Below are positions 32,070 through 43,195 of a stretch of 64,000 nucleotides of DNA, piece by piece. A program made the position numbers and the translations under genes. The number at the start of each line of letters is the position of its first letter. Positions within the stretch are counted from its first letter, which is position 1. This stretch comes from Ligustrum vulgare. Its lineage: Eukaryota > Streptophyta > Magnoliopsida > Lamiales > Oleaceae. Below the pieces are notes generated by a model. It was not told the origin of the DNA. It made no database searches and saw only the letters and a program-made list of their open reading frames with translations. Location: NCBI GenBank assembly GCA_963555705.1, contig OY743180.1, positions 39,898,129-39,962,128 of the forward strand. Reading direction: 5' to 3'.

Positions 32070-34262
32070 ATACTTTGAATTGATGAAGCATTTTTATTAG
32101 GTTCTTGTTTGAAACCCGTACATGATTATTATTGCATGAAAAGTATGTGGTTTTATGAATATCAGAGTTGTGATATTTTAAACTTACCTGAGTTGTAATA
32201 TTTTAAACTATGTGATTACTCATTATGAAGAACTATTTCATGATAATGGAAATTTGAAAGTTCACACCTTTTCAATAATTTTATTTCCAATTGATTTGGT
32301 TTATGAGAAGTGTATTTCTCTTTTACGTTATGCAAGCATATTGATGTATGAATCAATTGAACACTTGATATTGGCATGAGAATTTTATAAACATGTGAGT
32401 AAAATTGTGTTTATTAGCGATGCCATTTTATTATATGATGTGAAATAGAGTTCCTAAATATTGGAAAGTAAATATGATAGTTTACTTAATTTATTTCATG
32501 ATATGTTTGATAGCGACCATTTTTCAATGGTACATTGGAGACTACCACTTGTATTTCAAATGCCCATTGTTTGATTAAAACGTGATAGTGAAAATCTTGG
32601 TACTTATTATTGTATTAAGAAATGTGAAATGAATCTACAAAAATTATGGAGGTGCCATATGTTGCTTGTGAAAGCAATGTTAACCAATTAGTAGATTTTC
32701 CTAATTAATTAAAGAATTATAATGATGAGATCAAACAAGATCAAGAAGGATCATTGATTGACATTGAGATTTATTTTGTAAAACAAATTTGCTCACATCT
32801 CAGGAAACAAAGTCTTTCAATGAGTGAAAGAACTACAAATTTATTTCTTTCAAATGGTGTGAAAGAATTAAGAAATTATGCTTTTTCCAAATGTGTGGGG
32901 ATATGGATCATGACAGAAGAAAATTATATTGCGCTCATAGTGGAAACAATAATCTTTTGTAACAAAAAATCAATAAAACAATTAAGGTTTTATTATGTTT
33001 CTTTCAATTGAGTTGAAAGAATTATATGTAACATAAGTTGAATTTAGCCTAAAATGTTGGATGATATTTTGGAAAAAGATTCAAATTATAATTTCTAAAT
33101 TCGTGAAATTATATTGTGATAGTGTTAAATCAAATACCCTTAAAAAAAACTTTGACAAGTTTGAAGGATATTATGATGCAAATAAGTGATTAAGATGGAT
33201 CACATAAATAAAATTATATATACTTCTAATAAAGAGAAGTATAACTTAATAAAGTGATAGAGTCACTTTATGTATTTGACAATATTGTTGTCAATTGAAG
33301 AAGTGGTCAAGTGTAATTACTAAAATACATGACAAAATGTATTGTATATTCATTCTTTTAGCGAAAAGAATATTGAATCCTACCTCAAAATGTGGGGGTA
33401 GTATATTCAAGTCCTAGATGAAACTTAAAAGGTTCTAAGATGATGGATACAAGCAATGAAGGAAGACATGAAGTGCATCGACAAAGATAAGTACTAGTTG
33501 TCATGCATTATAATCATATAATATATTTGGTGCATGGAAAATATATTATAAAATTGTAATCCTATAAGTTTAAAAGTTGTGTGCACAACATTGAAATCGG
33601 ATTTAGATATTATACTTAATAATATTGCTTGTGACAATGTGTGCATTGATTAAGTGAGAATCTATCTTGATTATTGCATAAATTAAAATACTACTCATTT
33701 AGTTGAGAATTATTAAGTTTGTGAATCTTAAAGTTTTAAATTTATGTCTTTCCAAATTTTTGAAAATGAGTATCATGAATGCATGAGATTTTAACCTTAG
33801 AAAGGTTATCAATCATTTAATGTCTTAAATTCTCATTATGATGAGTATGTTACTCTTTATATAGTCTAAATAGCATGATATAAATGTTGAATAATGTAAA
33901 ATTTCACTTGCTTGGACTGTTATATTTATCATAGTATAAATGCTAAATTATAGTATACTAAATATATTTGGTATATGAGATAATTATATGAAATGAGTAT
34001 TAGGAAAATGATAAATATTTATCATACAACAATAAAGTATTCTTCTCTTAAAATATGTGCATCATATTTTATAGATAAATATAATATTTATGTGAAGTAT
34101 TAATTATAGATTTGCATTAATTATATATAGAGTTGCAAATTACTTATTTGAAAATTTAAACAAGTTAGAGATATGTTTATCACTTATAGAAATACATATT
34201 AAATATTTAATGAAATGAAAGTCTTGTTCAAAATTGTATTATCATCCTTTTTCATACTATTA
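32070..34262 (+). other. Noncoding AT-rich DNA, probably interior of another LTR element
   Basis: No protein recognised. Phrases such as AAAATGTGGGGGTAGTA (33390) recur in the stretch after Cassandra (35475), and an apparent 3' LTR begins at 36313, so 32070-36312 may be one LTR element without coding capacity, split by Cassandra. Confidence 0.4.
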
Positions 34263-35014
34263 TGTAACGACCCACCCGAGTCCCACTTAAATGGATGTCC
34301 CGGCCGTTAGATTGACCACATACTGTACTCACTGTACCAATATGGATCTTTTCAATTTGTCCTTACTCGCACGCTTCCCGAGAAAACTTTCCAAGGGGTC
34401 ACCCATCATAGAATTGCTCCAAACCAAGCAAGCTTAACTATGGAGTTTCTCACGATGGACTTCCGAAAAAGAAGGTGCATCTTGTAGGTCTGAGTAGTAC
34501 CTATCAAATCTTTTAAGCTTTCCTGGGCTGGATGTTACAATCACCCCCGTTAGACACGCGACGTTCTCATTGCACTTAAACCATCCCAGGATCCATCTAA
34601 GGATCTGTTGCCAGGTGTTGGGATTCTAGAGGTGGTTCCTATGGGTTTAAGAGGTGGCTTCCGCCCTATGGCGTAGCACTTTATTCCGCATAGCACTTAG
34701 TTCTCGATTTTCGGCTAGTGGCCGATTCTGATACCATTTTTAACGGCTTGAGTCTCACTTAACGGGATGTCTCGGCCGTAAGATCGATGACGTACTATTC
34801 CTATTGTACCGACATGGCTCTTTTCAGCATTCTTTGTCCTCAATCCCATGCTCCCTGGGAAAACTTCCTAGATGGTCACCCATCATAGAATTGTTCCAAT
34901 CCAAACACGCTTAACTGTGGAGTTTCTAAAGATGGACTTCCAGAAAAAGGTACACCTTGTTGGTATGAGTAGTACCTATCAAATCTTTTAAGCTTTCCTG
35001 GCCTGGGTGTTACT
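34263..35014 (-). mobile_element. Cassandra TRIM retrotransposon (5S rRNA-like LTRs)
   Basis: Two LTRs of about 277 bp (34263-34539 and 34739-35014) flank a 199-bp interior with no coding. Each LTR contains, on the minus strand, a 5S rRNA-like segment; on the plus strand this reads GGTCACCCATCATAGAATTG, then AAGC(A/T)..GCTTAACT.TGGAGTTTCT. The left LTR begins TGTAACGACCC and ends GATGTTACA. TCACCCCC (34543) is the inverted polypurine tract, and CTGATACCA (34728-34736) is the inverted Met-tRNA primer site, so the element points left. Cassandra is a small non-autonomous element that uses Pol III-type 5S promoter sequence. Flanks TATTA and TATAA suggest a mutated target duplication. Confidence 0.92.
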
Positions 35015-36312
35015 ATAATCAAGTTTTTATTTTGTTGTGAAAGTATGGAAGATGATATGATAGAATATTGAGTCGATCTAATTGATATTGATATCAATGA
35101 TTAATATCATAAGTGAAAAGTATTATTACTAATGGAGAGTAATAAAATGAAACATACAATTGATATAGATTATATATTGTTGAACATTATGGTTCACAAG
35201 GAGAAAAATTCACTTAAATGAAATTGAGAAGTTTGAAATTTGTCCCAGAGTGTGGCGGTAACGCTCTAATAAAATTGTAAAACATCATTGTTCTCGTTGA
35301 TGAGACAATTAAATTATTGATAGAACAATTTTGTTCATAGAATTAAGATTCTATTTTCAATTGAGTGAAAGAATTGCGAGAACAATTTCTTTTATCGAGT
35401 AAAGAAATTGTACTATAAAGTTACATTCTTTCATTGAGTGAAAAAATAACTTTGAGTATACCCTAAAACAATGGGGGTAGTACAATTAAAGTTTAAAATA
35501 AAGTTTAAAGAAATATTATTTTGAAGTCTATAAAGTGCACACAATAGACTACAAGATATTGTGAAATATTTGACAAGTGTTGTCAAATAATTGTGAAGTG
35601 ATCACACACACACACACACATATGAAAGGAAGTCTAGACAAACATATAAAATTTAATCAAAGAGTGATTCAATAATTTGTGAAAGTTGAGTTAAAACTTG
35701 ACTTTATATCTTATATAAAACATAAGAACATAATCGAGTAAGATAGGGGGTGAAACTCCTTTATAAAAATCCGCCATTGACGGTAACCCACCTGTCATTA
35801 CGAAATGATTAATTCATGAGTTCAAAGGGTAACAACAAGTCATTCGATAAGTGGATAGTTTCAACACTTTGTCAAACAATACCTCATTCTAGATTAAAAG
35901 TGTTGGTTGTTACAATTTGAGGGCGGAGTTTAAAACTCTTAATGAAGTTCACAATTAGAAGTATCTCTAAATATAACTAAGATACTGGAAGAAATTCACC
36001 TATATGAACTTAGAAGTGGTGCCGCTTCAAGGAAAGTTTGAAGTTACTTTCTGAAAAGTTCAAGAATCGGATAAGCGCAAGGCCATTAACGTGCTAAAGT
36101 TAAAACTTGTGTGGAACAAAAGACTTGAGTGTTGTGTGTATGATGTTGCCGGTATTATCACATGGAATAACGGGTTCAAAGCTACGGCTACTTGGGATTT
36201 CGATAATACTTTGCGATGTTTACACTAAGGTAAGGTTCAAATTGAAAGATACCCATTTAATGCATAACACCGTTACAAAATGAGTTGGTGAAGATATTTG
36301 AACAAGTGGGGG
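35015..36312 (+). other. Noncoding AT-rich DNA ending in a polypurine tract
   Basis: No coding frame recognised. A (CA)n run lies at 35602-35619. It ends with CAAGTGGGGGAT before TTGG, a typical polypurine tract next to a 3' LTR. Confidence 0.45.
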
Positions 36313-36545
36313 ATTGTTGGAAAATTGTATTTTCAAATGGTTGTTCGAGTATCTAAAAATCATGGATGAAGTACAAAACTAAATCAATACAAAGAGGTAT
36401 TGAAAAGAAGATAAAAGAATGAGAAAAAACTCAAAAAATGTAAGGTCTTGCAATCGCACGGCCATGGCCTAAGCGATCGCACGATGATCTGTTTTAAAAA
36501 TAGATTGATATTTCAGTGTGCCATTCGATCACATGGTGGTTTTCG
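36313..36545 (+). mobile_element. Start of a truncated 3' LTR
   Basis: TTGTTGGAAAATTGTATTTT follows the polypurine tract. The LTR carries GCGATCGCACGATGATC and is cut by the dispersed repeat at about 36549. No partner LTR is in the window. Confidence 0.45.
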
Positions 36546-36548
36546 TTC

Positions 36549-36850
36549 CTTTTCAATTGTTCTTTGTTCCTTTTCCATGTATTCTTTGTGCTTAAGAATA
36601 CTTGGTTTGTAGGTTTGATTAATCCGCTAAAACATTTGCTATCTAACCCTTTAGCATCTCGACCGAGAGGGGGCAAATATACTTTTAGGACAACGTTTAA
36701 TCACATGTTTAAGCCTATTATTTTATTCCATTATTTGGCGTTCTTCCATCATTTTCAACACTACAAGTGGATGACTCAATGTTGTTGGCTCGTGATTCTT
36801 TATGTCATACTCGATGATTTCCTCCAACCTCTCGAGGTATGTTAATTTTG
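36549..36850. repeat. Dispersed repeat, copy 2 (about 300 bp)
   Basis: Partner of 24929-25231 in the same orientation. The minus strand again encodes LERLEEIIEYDIKNHEP and VLKMMEERQIME before a stop. Confidence 0.75.
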
Positions 36851-37470
36851 TAACATTTGCTGGTGGTGTCAGGTTTGGGATGCATTGTGAATTGAGTTGC
36901 TGTTTGGGTTGTGGTTGTGAGTTTAGGCTATACAGATTTGTGTGCACACCGTTCGGAGGCGGTGATATGGAATAGGTGGCAGCAAGTGGCGACAATTGTG
37001 ATGTAGGTGGTGGTTGCTGGCTATAAAGTTTGGAGTGGTAGTGGTGAGGTGACGAGGTGGAAGGGGTGTGGTGTGGTGGTGGTGGAGGTAATGTAAGATA
37101 AAAATTGTTTTTAATCTATTACTTTAATGATTTTGACCAATAATTAATATGTAAGTGATAAAATAGATCATTTGTGACCAATAAATACTATGAGACTTGA
37201 AAATTTTGAGATTGTAACTAAATTTGTAATCGTGACTCACAATTTATTAATTTTTTTTATCAATTAACTTGAAATTTGTGACCATGAAATAAGATGTAAC
37301 TTATAATATTCAAGATTTTTTACCGAGAAGAAATTGTGACCTATGAAATTCAAGATTTTTGATCGAGAAGTATGTCTTGTCTTATAACATTTGTTATTCA
37401 TGACCGCGTAATAAATTTTGATCGATTAATTTGATAAATTGTGATTAATCCTTTTAGGCATTTTCATTAA
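36851..37470. repeat. G-rich then GTGACC-type repeat region, copy 2
   Basis: First a GGTGGTGG-rich stretch (36855-37090), then units such as TTGTGACCAATAAATA and AAATTGTGACCTATGAAATT. It resembles 21480-22665, so the dispersed repeat and this DNA may belong to one transposon family. Confidence 0.5.
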
Positions 37471-37489
37471 TCATTTCTAGAACTTGAAA

Positions 37490-37690
37490 TTAACTATCTC
37501 CCCGTGGTTGGAACTTTGACTTCCTGTGTTCTGGAAAACGTTCTTTTCTTAAGTGTATCCAAACCCATCACCGGGTTCAAATATAATGCTCTTCCGACCT
37601 TTGTTTGGCTGCGACACATTTTGGTTTTTTTTTTCTTTCAATTTGCATCTTTACATTTCATGGAGTGGTCTTACCAATTTGACCTTCTTC
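37490..37690 (-). pseudogene. Ty3/gypsy integrase C-terminal end (relic of the old minus-strand element)
   Basis: Minus-strand frames give IIFEPGDG, then LRKERFP-like and KSK..PRGD-like pieces in shifting frames. This is the conserved segment after the integrase core in plant gypsy polyproteins. A deletion removes RNase H and the integrase core between here and the RT. Confidence 0.65.
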
Positions 37691-37699
37691 TTTCCATCT

Positions 37700-38528
37700 A
37701 ATCAACCACGTTAAAATCTCGAAAGCTTTCTCAAAGTAAGGAAGCGATAAAATCAGTGCCTTACAAAACAAATCTTTAATAGTATTGAATGCATGTTCTT
37801 GTTCAATGCCCCCACTTTCCTACACTTTTCTTGACAACTTTTGTGAGTGGTGTGGCAATTGTACTAAAGTTTTTAACAAAGTTCCTTTTAACTTGTCAAC
37901 CATGGAAGCTCCTAAACTCAGTTACGCTTTTAGGTGTAGGCCATTCTTTAATAGCCTTGATTTTCTCCTCATCTAATTTCATACCCTTTGCAATAACCAC
38001 ATACCCGAGAAAGAAAACATTTTCCATGTTAAATGTACACTTTAAAATTGGCATAAAAGTTGTTCTTGTCTTAAAATACATGCACACATCTTACATGCTT
38101 TATATGTTCATCTAAGTCCTTACTATAAATCAATATGTCATTGAATTAAACTACTATGAATTTACATATGAATGCATGCAAAACATGATTCACCAATCAC
38201 ATAAATGTGCTAGGTGCATTAGTAAGTCAAAATGGCATGACTAACAATTCATACAATCCATATTTAGTTTTAAAAGCAGTTTTCCTTTCATCTTCTTTTC
38301 CATTCTAATTGATGATAATCACTTTTAAGGTCAATTTTACTAAATATGCACAATCCATGTAATTTATCCAACATATCATCTAACATAGGAATAAGATGAA
38401 GATTCTTTGTCGTTATGTTGTTAATGGCCCTTCAATCCACACAGATTCTTCAGGTTCAATCTTTTCTTGACACAAGTAACATTGTCACGACACATGAATT
38501 CATACTCTCCCTTACATAGAGGCTCATC
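37700..38528 (-). pseudogene. Ty3/gypsy reverse transcriptase (relic, 3' portion)
   Basis: On the minus strand the clearest frame (37896-38087) reads FLGYVVIAKGMKLDEEKIKA and IKEWPTPKSVTEFRSFHG, continuing in another frame to FYRRFV-like sequence. Toward 38400 come pieces for [10 protein letters not shown] and the palm region. Frameshifts and stops are numerous. It is interrupted at 38533 by the tRNA-like block and resumes at 39448. Confidence 0.85.
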
Positions 38529-38533
38529 AATTC

Positions 38534-39442
38534 TGTAACGACCCGGCTCCCTCGCTGGGGCCTTCTCCGAGCCGTACTCATGGTCTTTCCACTCCCCCCT
38601 GGCTCCCTCGCTGGGGCCTTCTCCAGAAGTGGATTTTTGCCTCCCGCAGGATTCGAACCATGTACCTAGGGGTTTAGTACAATGATTCTTAGAATCCTGC
38701 TACCATTAGACTTGTAACGACCCGGCTCCCTCGCTGGGGCCTTCTCCGAGCCGTACTCGTGGTCTTTCCACTCCCCCCTGGCTCCCTCGCTGGGGCCTTC
38801 TCCAGAAGTGGATTTTTGCCTTCCACAAGATTCGAACCATGTACTTAGGGGTTTAGTACAATGATTCTTAGAATCCTGCTACCATTAGACACTTGGTCTA
38901 ATGGTAGCAGGATTCCATGAATTTTTGTACTTAACCCCTAGGTGCAAGGTTCGAATCCTGCGGAAGGCAAAAATCCACTTCTGGAGAAGGCCCCAGCGAG
39001 GGAGCTAGGGGGGAGTGGAAAGACTATGAGTATGGCTCGGAGAAGGCCCCAGCGAGGGAGCCGGGTCATTACCAAAAAGACGCCTTTTTTTGTAACGACT
39101 CGGCTCCCTCGCTGGGGCCTTCTCCGAGCCGTACTCATGGTCTTTCCACTCCCCCCTGGCTCCCTCGCTGGGGCCTTCTCCAGAAGTGGATTTTTGCCTT
39201 CCCCAGGATTCGAACCTTGCACCTAGGGGTTAAGTACAAAGATTCATGGAATCCTGCTACCATTGGTCCAATGGTAGCAGGATTCCATGAATCTTTGTAC
39301 TTAACCCCTAGGTGCAAGGTTCGAATCCTGCGGAAGGCAAAAATCCACTTCTGGAGAAGGTCCCAGCGAGGGAGCCAGGGGGAGTGGAAAGACCATGAGT
39401 ACGGCTCGGAGAAGACCCCAGCGAGGGAGCCGGGTCGTTACA
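38534..39442. mobile_element. Foldback block of five tRNA-like 179-bp units
   Basis: Units: A 38534-38712 (-), B 38713-38891 (-), C about 38894-39074 (+), D 39091-39268 (-), E 39264-39442 (+). Read in its own direction each starts TGGTCTAATGGTAGCAGG, has GGTTCGAATCCTGC about 55 bp on, and ends GGGTCGTTACA. These match the tRNA A box (TRGYNNARNNG) and B box (GGTTCGANNCC), so the unit has a Pol III-type internal promoter like a tRNA-derived SINE. A 24-bp sequence beginning GGAGAAGGCCCC occurs twice per unit. Unlike usual SINEs there is no A-rich tail, units run TG to CA, and the whole block is flanked by AATTC (38529-38533, 39443-39447). It interrupts a gypsy RT. Frames across it are accidental. 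Confidence 0.85.
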
Positions 39443-39447
39443 AATTC

Positions 39448-40034
39448 CTCCACTTGTTTTGGAAGTTTTTTTGTCTCATCGGGGTTACTTTGGTAAGCTG
39501 GTTGGTTTGGAATGACTGCTCCTGGCATGAAATCAATTTGATATTAAATGCCTAAATGGGTAGCAACCCACTAGGCATGTTCTCTTGGAACACATCTTCA
39601 ACTTCATGCAATAAATAAGTAGCCAAACTAGGGAGGGGATTGGTTAGTTTCATCAATTGCAAGGAAGGAGTCAATGTACACTAACAAAATCGTAGGTTAT
39701 TTTCCATGGCAGCCCCCAGATCTGATTCATTTTCGAAAAGAAACTCATTTTCATCTTTTCCTTTTGAAAACTCTTGACTCCCTCTCCTTTTTAAGAAGAA
39801 CATCAACCCTTTATTTTTCACTATCCTCTACTTTTTTTGAGGTCATGGCCCCAACTCTCTATTTGTCACCCTTTCCTTTTCTGAAGTCGTGGGCTCAACT
39901 CTCTTTTTCTCTATTTTCCGCAATCTTTTCTATTCCACGTTTTTCAATTTGATTTGGTTTTCATATACTTGTGCCGGTGTTAATGAGTCAAGGGAAATAG
40001 ACTTTCCATCATGTATCACTTTCCTATCATAATG
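39448..40034 (-). pseudogene. Ty3/gypsy protease-RT linker and RT N-terminus (relic)
   Basis: Minus-strand reading near 39528-39448 gives MPGAVIPNQPAYQSNPDETK and KLPKQVEEF, the conserved start of plant gypsy RT, broken exactly at the foldback block. Near 40020-39955 comes VIHDGKSISLDSLTPAQVYE, the post-protease linker, broken at the solo LTR. The part between (39570-39950) is Ser/Phe-rich and decayed. Confidence 0.85.
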
Positions 40035-41018
40035 TGTAACGCCCCAAGTTCTAAATACTCAGAATGCCACTACTTTATTTCAAACTCATTTTCTAAATAA
40101 AAATTTAGCGGAAAGTAACTAGATATTTAAACTTCGCATGAACTATTATTAAAATCCTCAAACAAAAATAAATTTGAGTTTTTCAACAATTAGTGAAATA
40201 GAAATTCAAATTAACGTGAAACTATAAAGTTGAACTGTGAAATGAAACCTTTATTTATTTCCTTGCCACTCGTGTCCATCACTCGCCACCGCTTCTGAAG
40301 TCTGAAACAATTGTTAATAACTGGGTGAATATCTCATTAAACTCATAGCAAAATAATTCACTTATTTCATAAATTGCACGTAAAAATGTAATCATGATAA
40401 ACATATCTTTTACATAACATAATATAATACATAAGTGTAGAGAGTAGCCTCGTCTTGTCTTCTTTCAAAATGCAAATATGCATGGAAGTTATAGCGCTTA
40501 TAATATTTCTTCTTTTTCTTTGTTCAATTTCATGAACATAACTTCTTCATACTCCATTTTCGGGAGAGTCTTAGCCCATCTTACCCTCATTGCTAATTAC
40601 ATGATCATAACAACACTTTTCTAATAACATCAAATATGATTTACATAATATCAGATTCACATGCAAATCATAGCTAAATAAATTATTAGGTATGAGTCTA
40701 CCTCAAATTCTAAGGAGTTTGAGTCGAGCAGGGAAACTTCAAATCTATAACTTACCGTTCGCGTCGTCTGACCAAAGAAAATCATTTTCAATTAGTAATT
40801 TTGGGAAATTGAGTGTTTAAAAATAAAATAAAAGATTAGGGACTAATCTACCATTTTAATAAAATTGAAATTTAAAGAAATGGGACTTAATTAAATTTTT
40901 CAGAAATAAAAGGGGCTGACTTGAGATGTTTTTAAAAACTATAGGGCTAAAATGATTGCATTTGAAGACTCAAAAAATTTAGGACTAGAAGGCAAATTTT
41001 GAATAATCAAAACATATA

Positions 41019-41063
<45 letters not shown>

Positions 41064-42191
41064 CCATTTCTCTCTCTGAAAAATCAACAGAGAGAGAATG
41101 GTGATGAGAAAAAAAAAGGATGAGGGGCATCGCCCCTCGTAGTTCCAGTCCGCTGTCGTGCCTTACAGCCGGCGATAGCGCCGCCATCCCATGTCGGCGA
41201 CGAGAGGGATGAGCGTAGGTGTGTGAGAGGGAGGGCCTTGGTGCAATAAACGAGGTTAACCAAGGCTCCAAGATGAAATTTTCCGACGGTATTCCGGTCA
41301 GTAACCACGGTAAGATATTGGGCTTTGGTTTGTTTCTGGATTTCTTAGTTTGGAGTTAAATCTTGGGTTTGATTTTGAATGGGATTTACAAGTGGCAGGG
41401 CAATGTACTGCGTGTGGTGGCTCGGGGTTTGGGAGTCGATTTGGAGGTGATGCTTGTTGTTCTGTGGACTGTAGATTATGGTTTTGTCGAAAGTTTGAGT
41501 TTCAGTGATTGAAGTTCAGTCATGACTATGCTGATTGTGTGGATTTGAAATTTGCAGTGTCGGGTTGAATGGTGGCTCCGCTAGTGGCGTGTAGCACTTG
41601 GTTCGACTATTTGGTTGAAGAAGTAGCTCGGTGGATTGCAGAATTGTTGTGAATTGTGGAATATTTGTGGTTGTGTGGTCTATGGAGATTGAAGGGGAAA
41701 ATCTTACCTCAGCTTGCTGTGTGCGTGAAGGGAAGGAAAAATGGACACCGGAAAAACGAGTTATATACTGGTTCTTGGAGGTGATGGATTTGAAAAGGAA
41801 GTAACTGCTACCACCATTGATGAAGGAACGTTGAGGGAGAGGAAAAGGGTTCTGAATATCTGTTATTGAATGGCAAAAATAAAAATAAAACACGGACGTT
41901 CTAAATTTTTCAGTTTGGCTGGGGGTTACACATAATCTGAATTGATTGAATTTTAAATATAATAATATTAAAATAAGAAATTTAGATATTGGATTCAAAA
42001 TGAAATAATAATTTCAGACAAATTTAAATTCACAAATCGGACTTAACGTTTTAAACGAATTCAAATTTCTTTCTTAAAATCTTAAAATAATTTAATTGGC
42101 TAGACGAACACGTTTTTATTAGCAGTTGGATGAAATCATAGTGACACAAATAAATAACTTTTATTATGTTAAAATTTTCTCGGTCGCTACA
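40035..42191 (-). mobile_element. Solo gypsy LTR (2157 bp) related to the LTR of the LOG-carrying element
   Basis: It begins TGTAACGCCCCAAGTTC and ends GGTCGCTACA, with exact target duplication TAATG at 40030-40034 and 42192-42196. Read on the minus strand, its ends (TGTAGCGACC and CTTGGGGCGTTACA) and segments such as GTTCGTCTAGCC and GAGGTAGACTC match the 3431-bp LTR at 4839-8269, so it is a diverged relative in the reverse direction. No internal domain remains, implying LTR-LTR recombination. It contains a CA run (41023-41060). Confidence 0.88.
41023..41060. repeat. (CA)n microsatellite
   Basis: About 19 CA units within the solo LTR. It causes the poly-Cys/Val tail of an accidental minus-strand frame. 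Confidence 0.95.
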
Positions 42192-42660
42192 TAATGCATG
42201 ACCTTCCCAACAAAATGTGTCCGACATGCATAGGAACTACATCGTACATCACCTCTTCATGATAACTACCAATTGAAAAATTCACTGACACCCTCCTTTT
42301 AACCTCAATCTATCCACAATCACTCAATCATTGAATCTTATATAGTTTATTACATTTTTAAAAAAAATAATTAATCTCAAATTCTCAACAAGTGTAGTGC
42401 TAGTCACATTAGTACAACTACCCCTACTAATAATCACGCTACATACATTTCTATTGATGTGGCACCATGCATGGAATATGTTCTCCCTTTGTTTCTACAA
42501 GTCATCTTTCTTGATTTGAGAAATAGGAGCTCACCTTGCAAATAGCTTACCACCCATTGCATATTCTACTACCTCAACATTATACACATCTTCCAATGTC
42601 GGCAGGTCACTATAGTCTTCCTCACTATCACTCTTTACTTCTCCATTATCTCACAAATAC
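42192..42660 (-). pseudogene. Ty3/gypsy aspartic protease region (relic)
   Basis: After the solo LTR the minus-strand gypsy coding resumes. Pieces for VVPMHVGHILLG-like sequence (42240-42197), and for the protease active-site region GSCTNVTSTTLVE (about 42425-42380), lie in different frames. Stops are frequent. Confidence 0.7.
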
Positions 42661-42661
42661 A

Positions 42662-43195
42662 TTACCCTTCATTTGGGACATTGAAAGGCAACATGTCCCT
42701 ATCCCAAACACTTAAAGCATTGGATGTCTCTTCTCCTAGATGGTTAGGATTCCACTTTGAGTGTGACCCTGCTAGCACATTCCTCTTTCCCCTTTGGTAC
42801 CTCCATTCTACCCTTTGAAAGATCACCATCTCCTTTGCTGTTATCCTACTTAGGTTACGAAGGTGGATTAAACCCAAATATATTGATGGATACATAGATG
42901 TATTATTTCTCTTCAACTGTCTCTCTATCTTCATAGCCATATGTAGCATATCCTCCAACTCAAATTATGTTGCAATTCTACTGCATTGACAATTTCCCTA
43001 TTGAAAGCATTCAATAACCGGGCAATAGTGGCCTCCCTATCCTTCTCTACATTCGCCCTAATCATCAACAACTCCATCTCTTTATGATAATCCTCCACAC
43101 TCATAGACCCTTGATAGAGGCTTTGTAATTTTTGATGAAGATCCATATAATAATGACTAGGCAAAAACCTTCTCCTCATCATAGCCTTCGATTCT
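42662..43195 (-). pseudogene. Ty3/gypsy gag C-terminal part with zinc knuckle (relic)
   Basis: Minus-strand frames give AMMRRRFLPSHYYMDLHQKL and SMSVEDYHKEMELLMIRANV, then EDMLHMAMKIERQLKRN and a knuckle-like region near 42740-42670 (CFKCLGRGHVAFQCPN in a shifted frame). This is the retrotransposon gag domain. It is broken at 43195 by an Athila LTR inserted with target duplication ATTCT. Confidence 0.85.

Noticed and set aside
34376..34500. Genuine 5S rRNA gene
   Set aside because: The sequence is diverged from 5S rRNA and sits in two LTRs with primer site and polypurine tract, i.e. Cassandra.
36470..36500. CRISPR-like or restriction-site repeat GCGATCGCAC
   Set aside because: Only two or three units within a plant LTR; no array.
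39264..39442. Functional tRNA gene
   Set aside because: A and B box sequences are present but there is no paired acceptor stem, and the units repeat as mobile DNA.
38938..39555. Overlapping frames of about 60-112 codons on both strands
   Set aside because: They are products of the inverted tRNA-like units; mirror-image frames of the same length on both strands show this.
41020..41271. Minus-strand Cys/Val-rich protein
   Set aside because: The tail is a CA microsatellite and the rest is LTR sequence.
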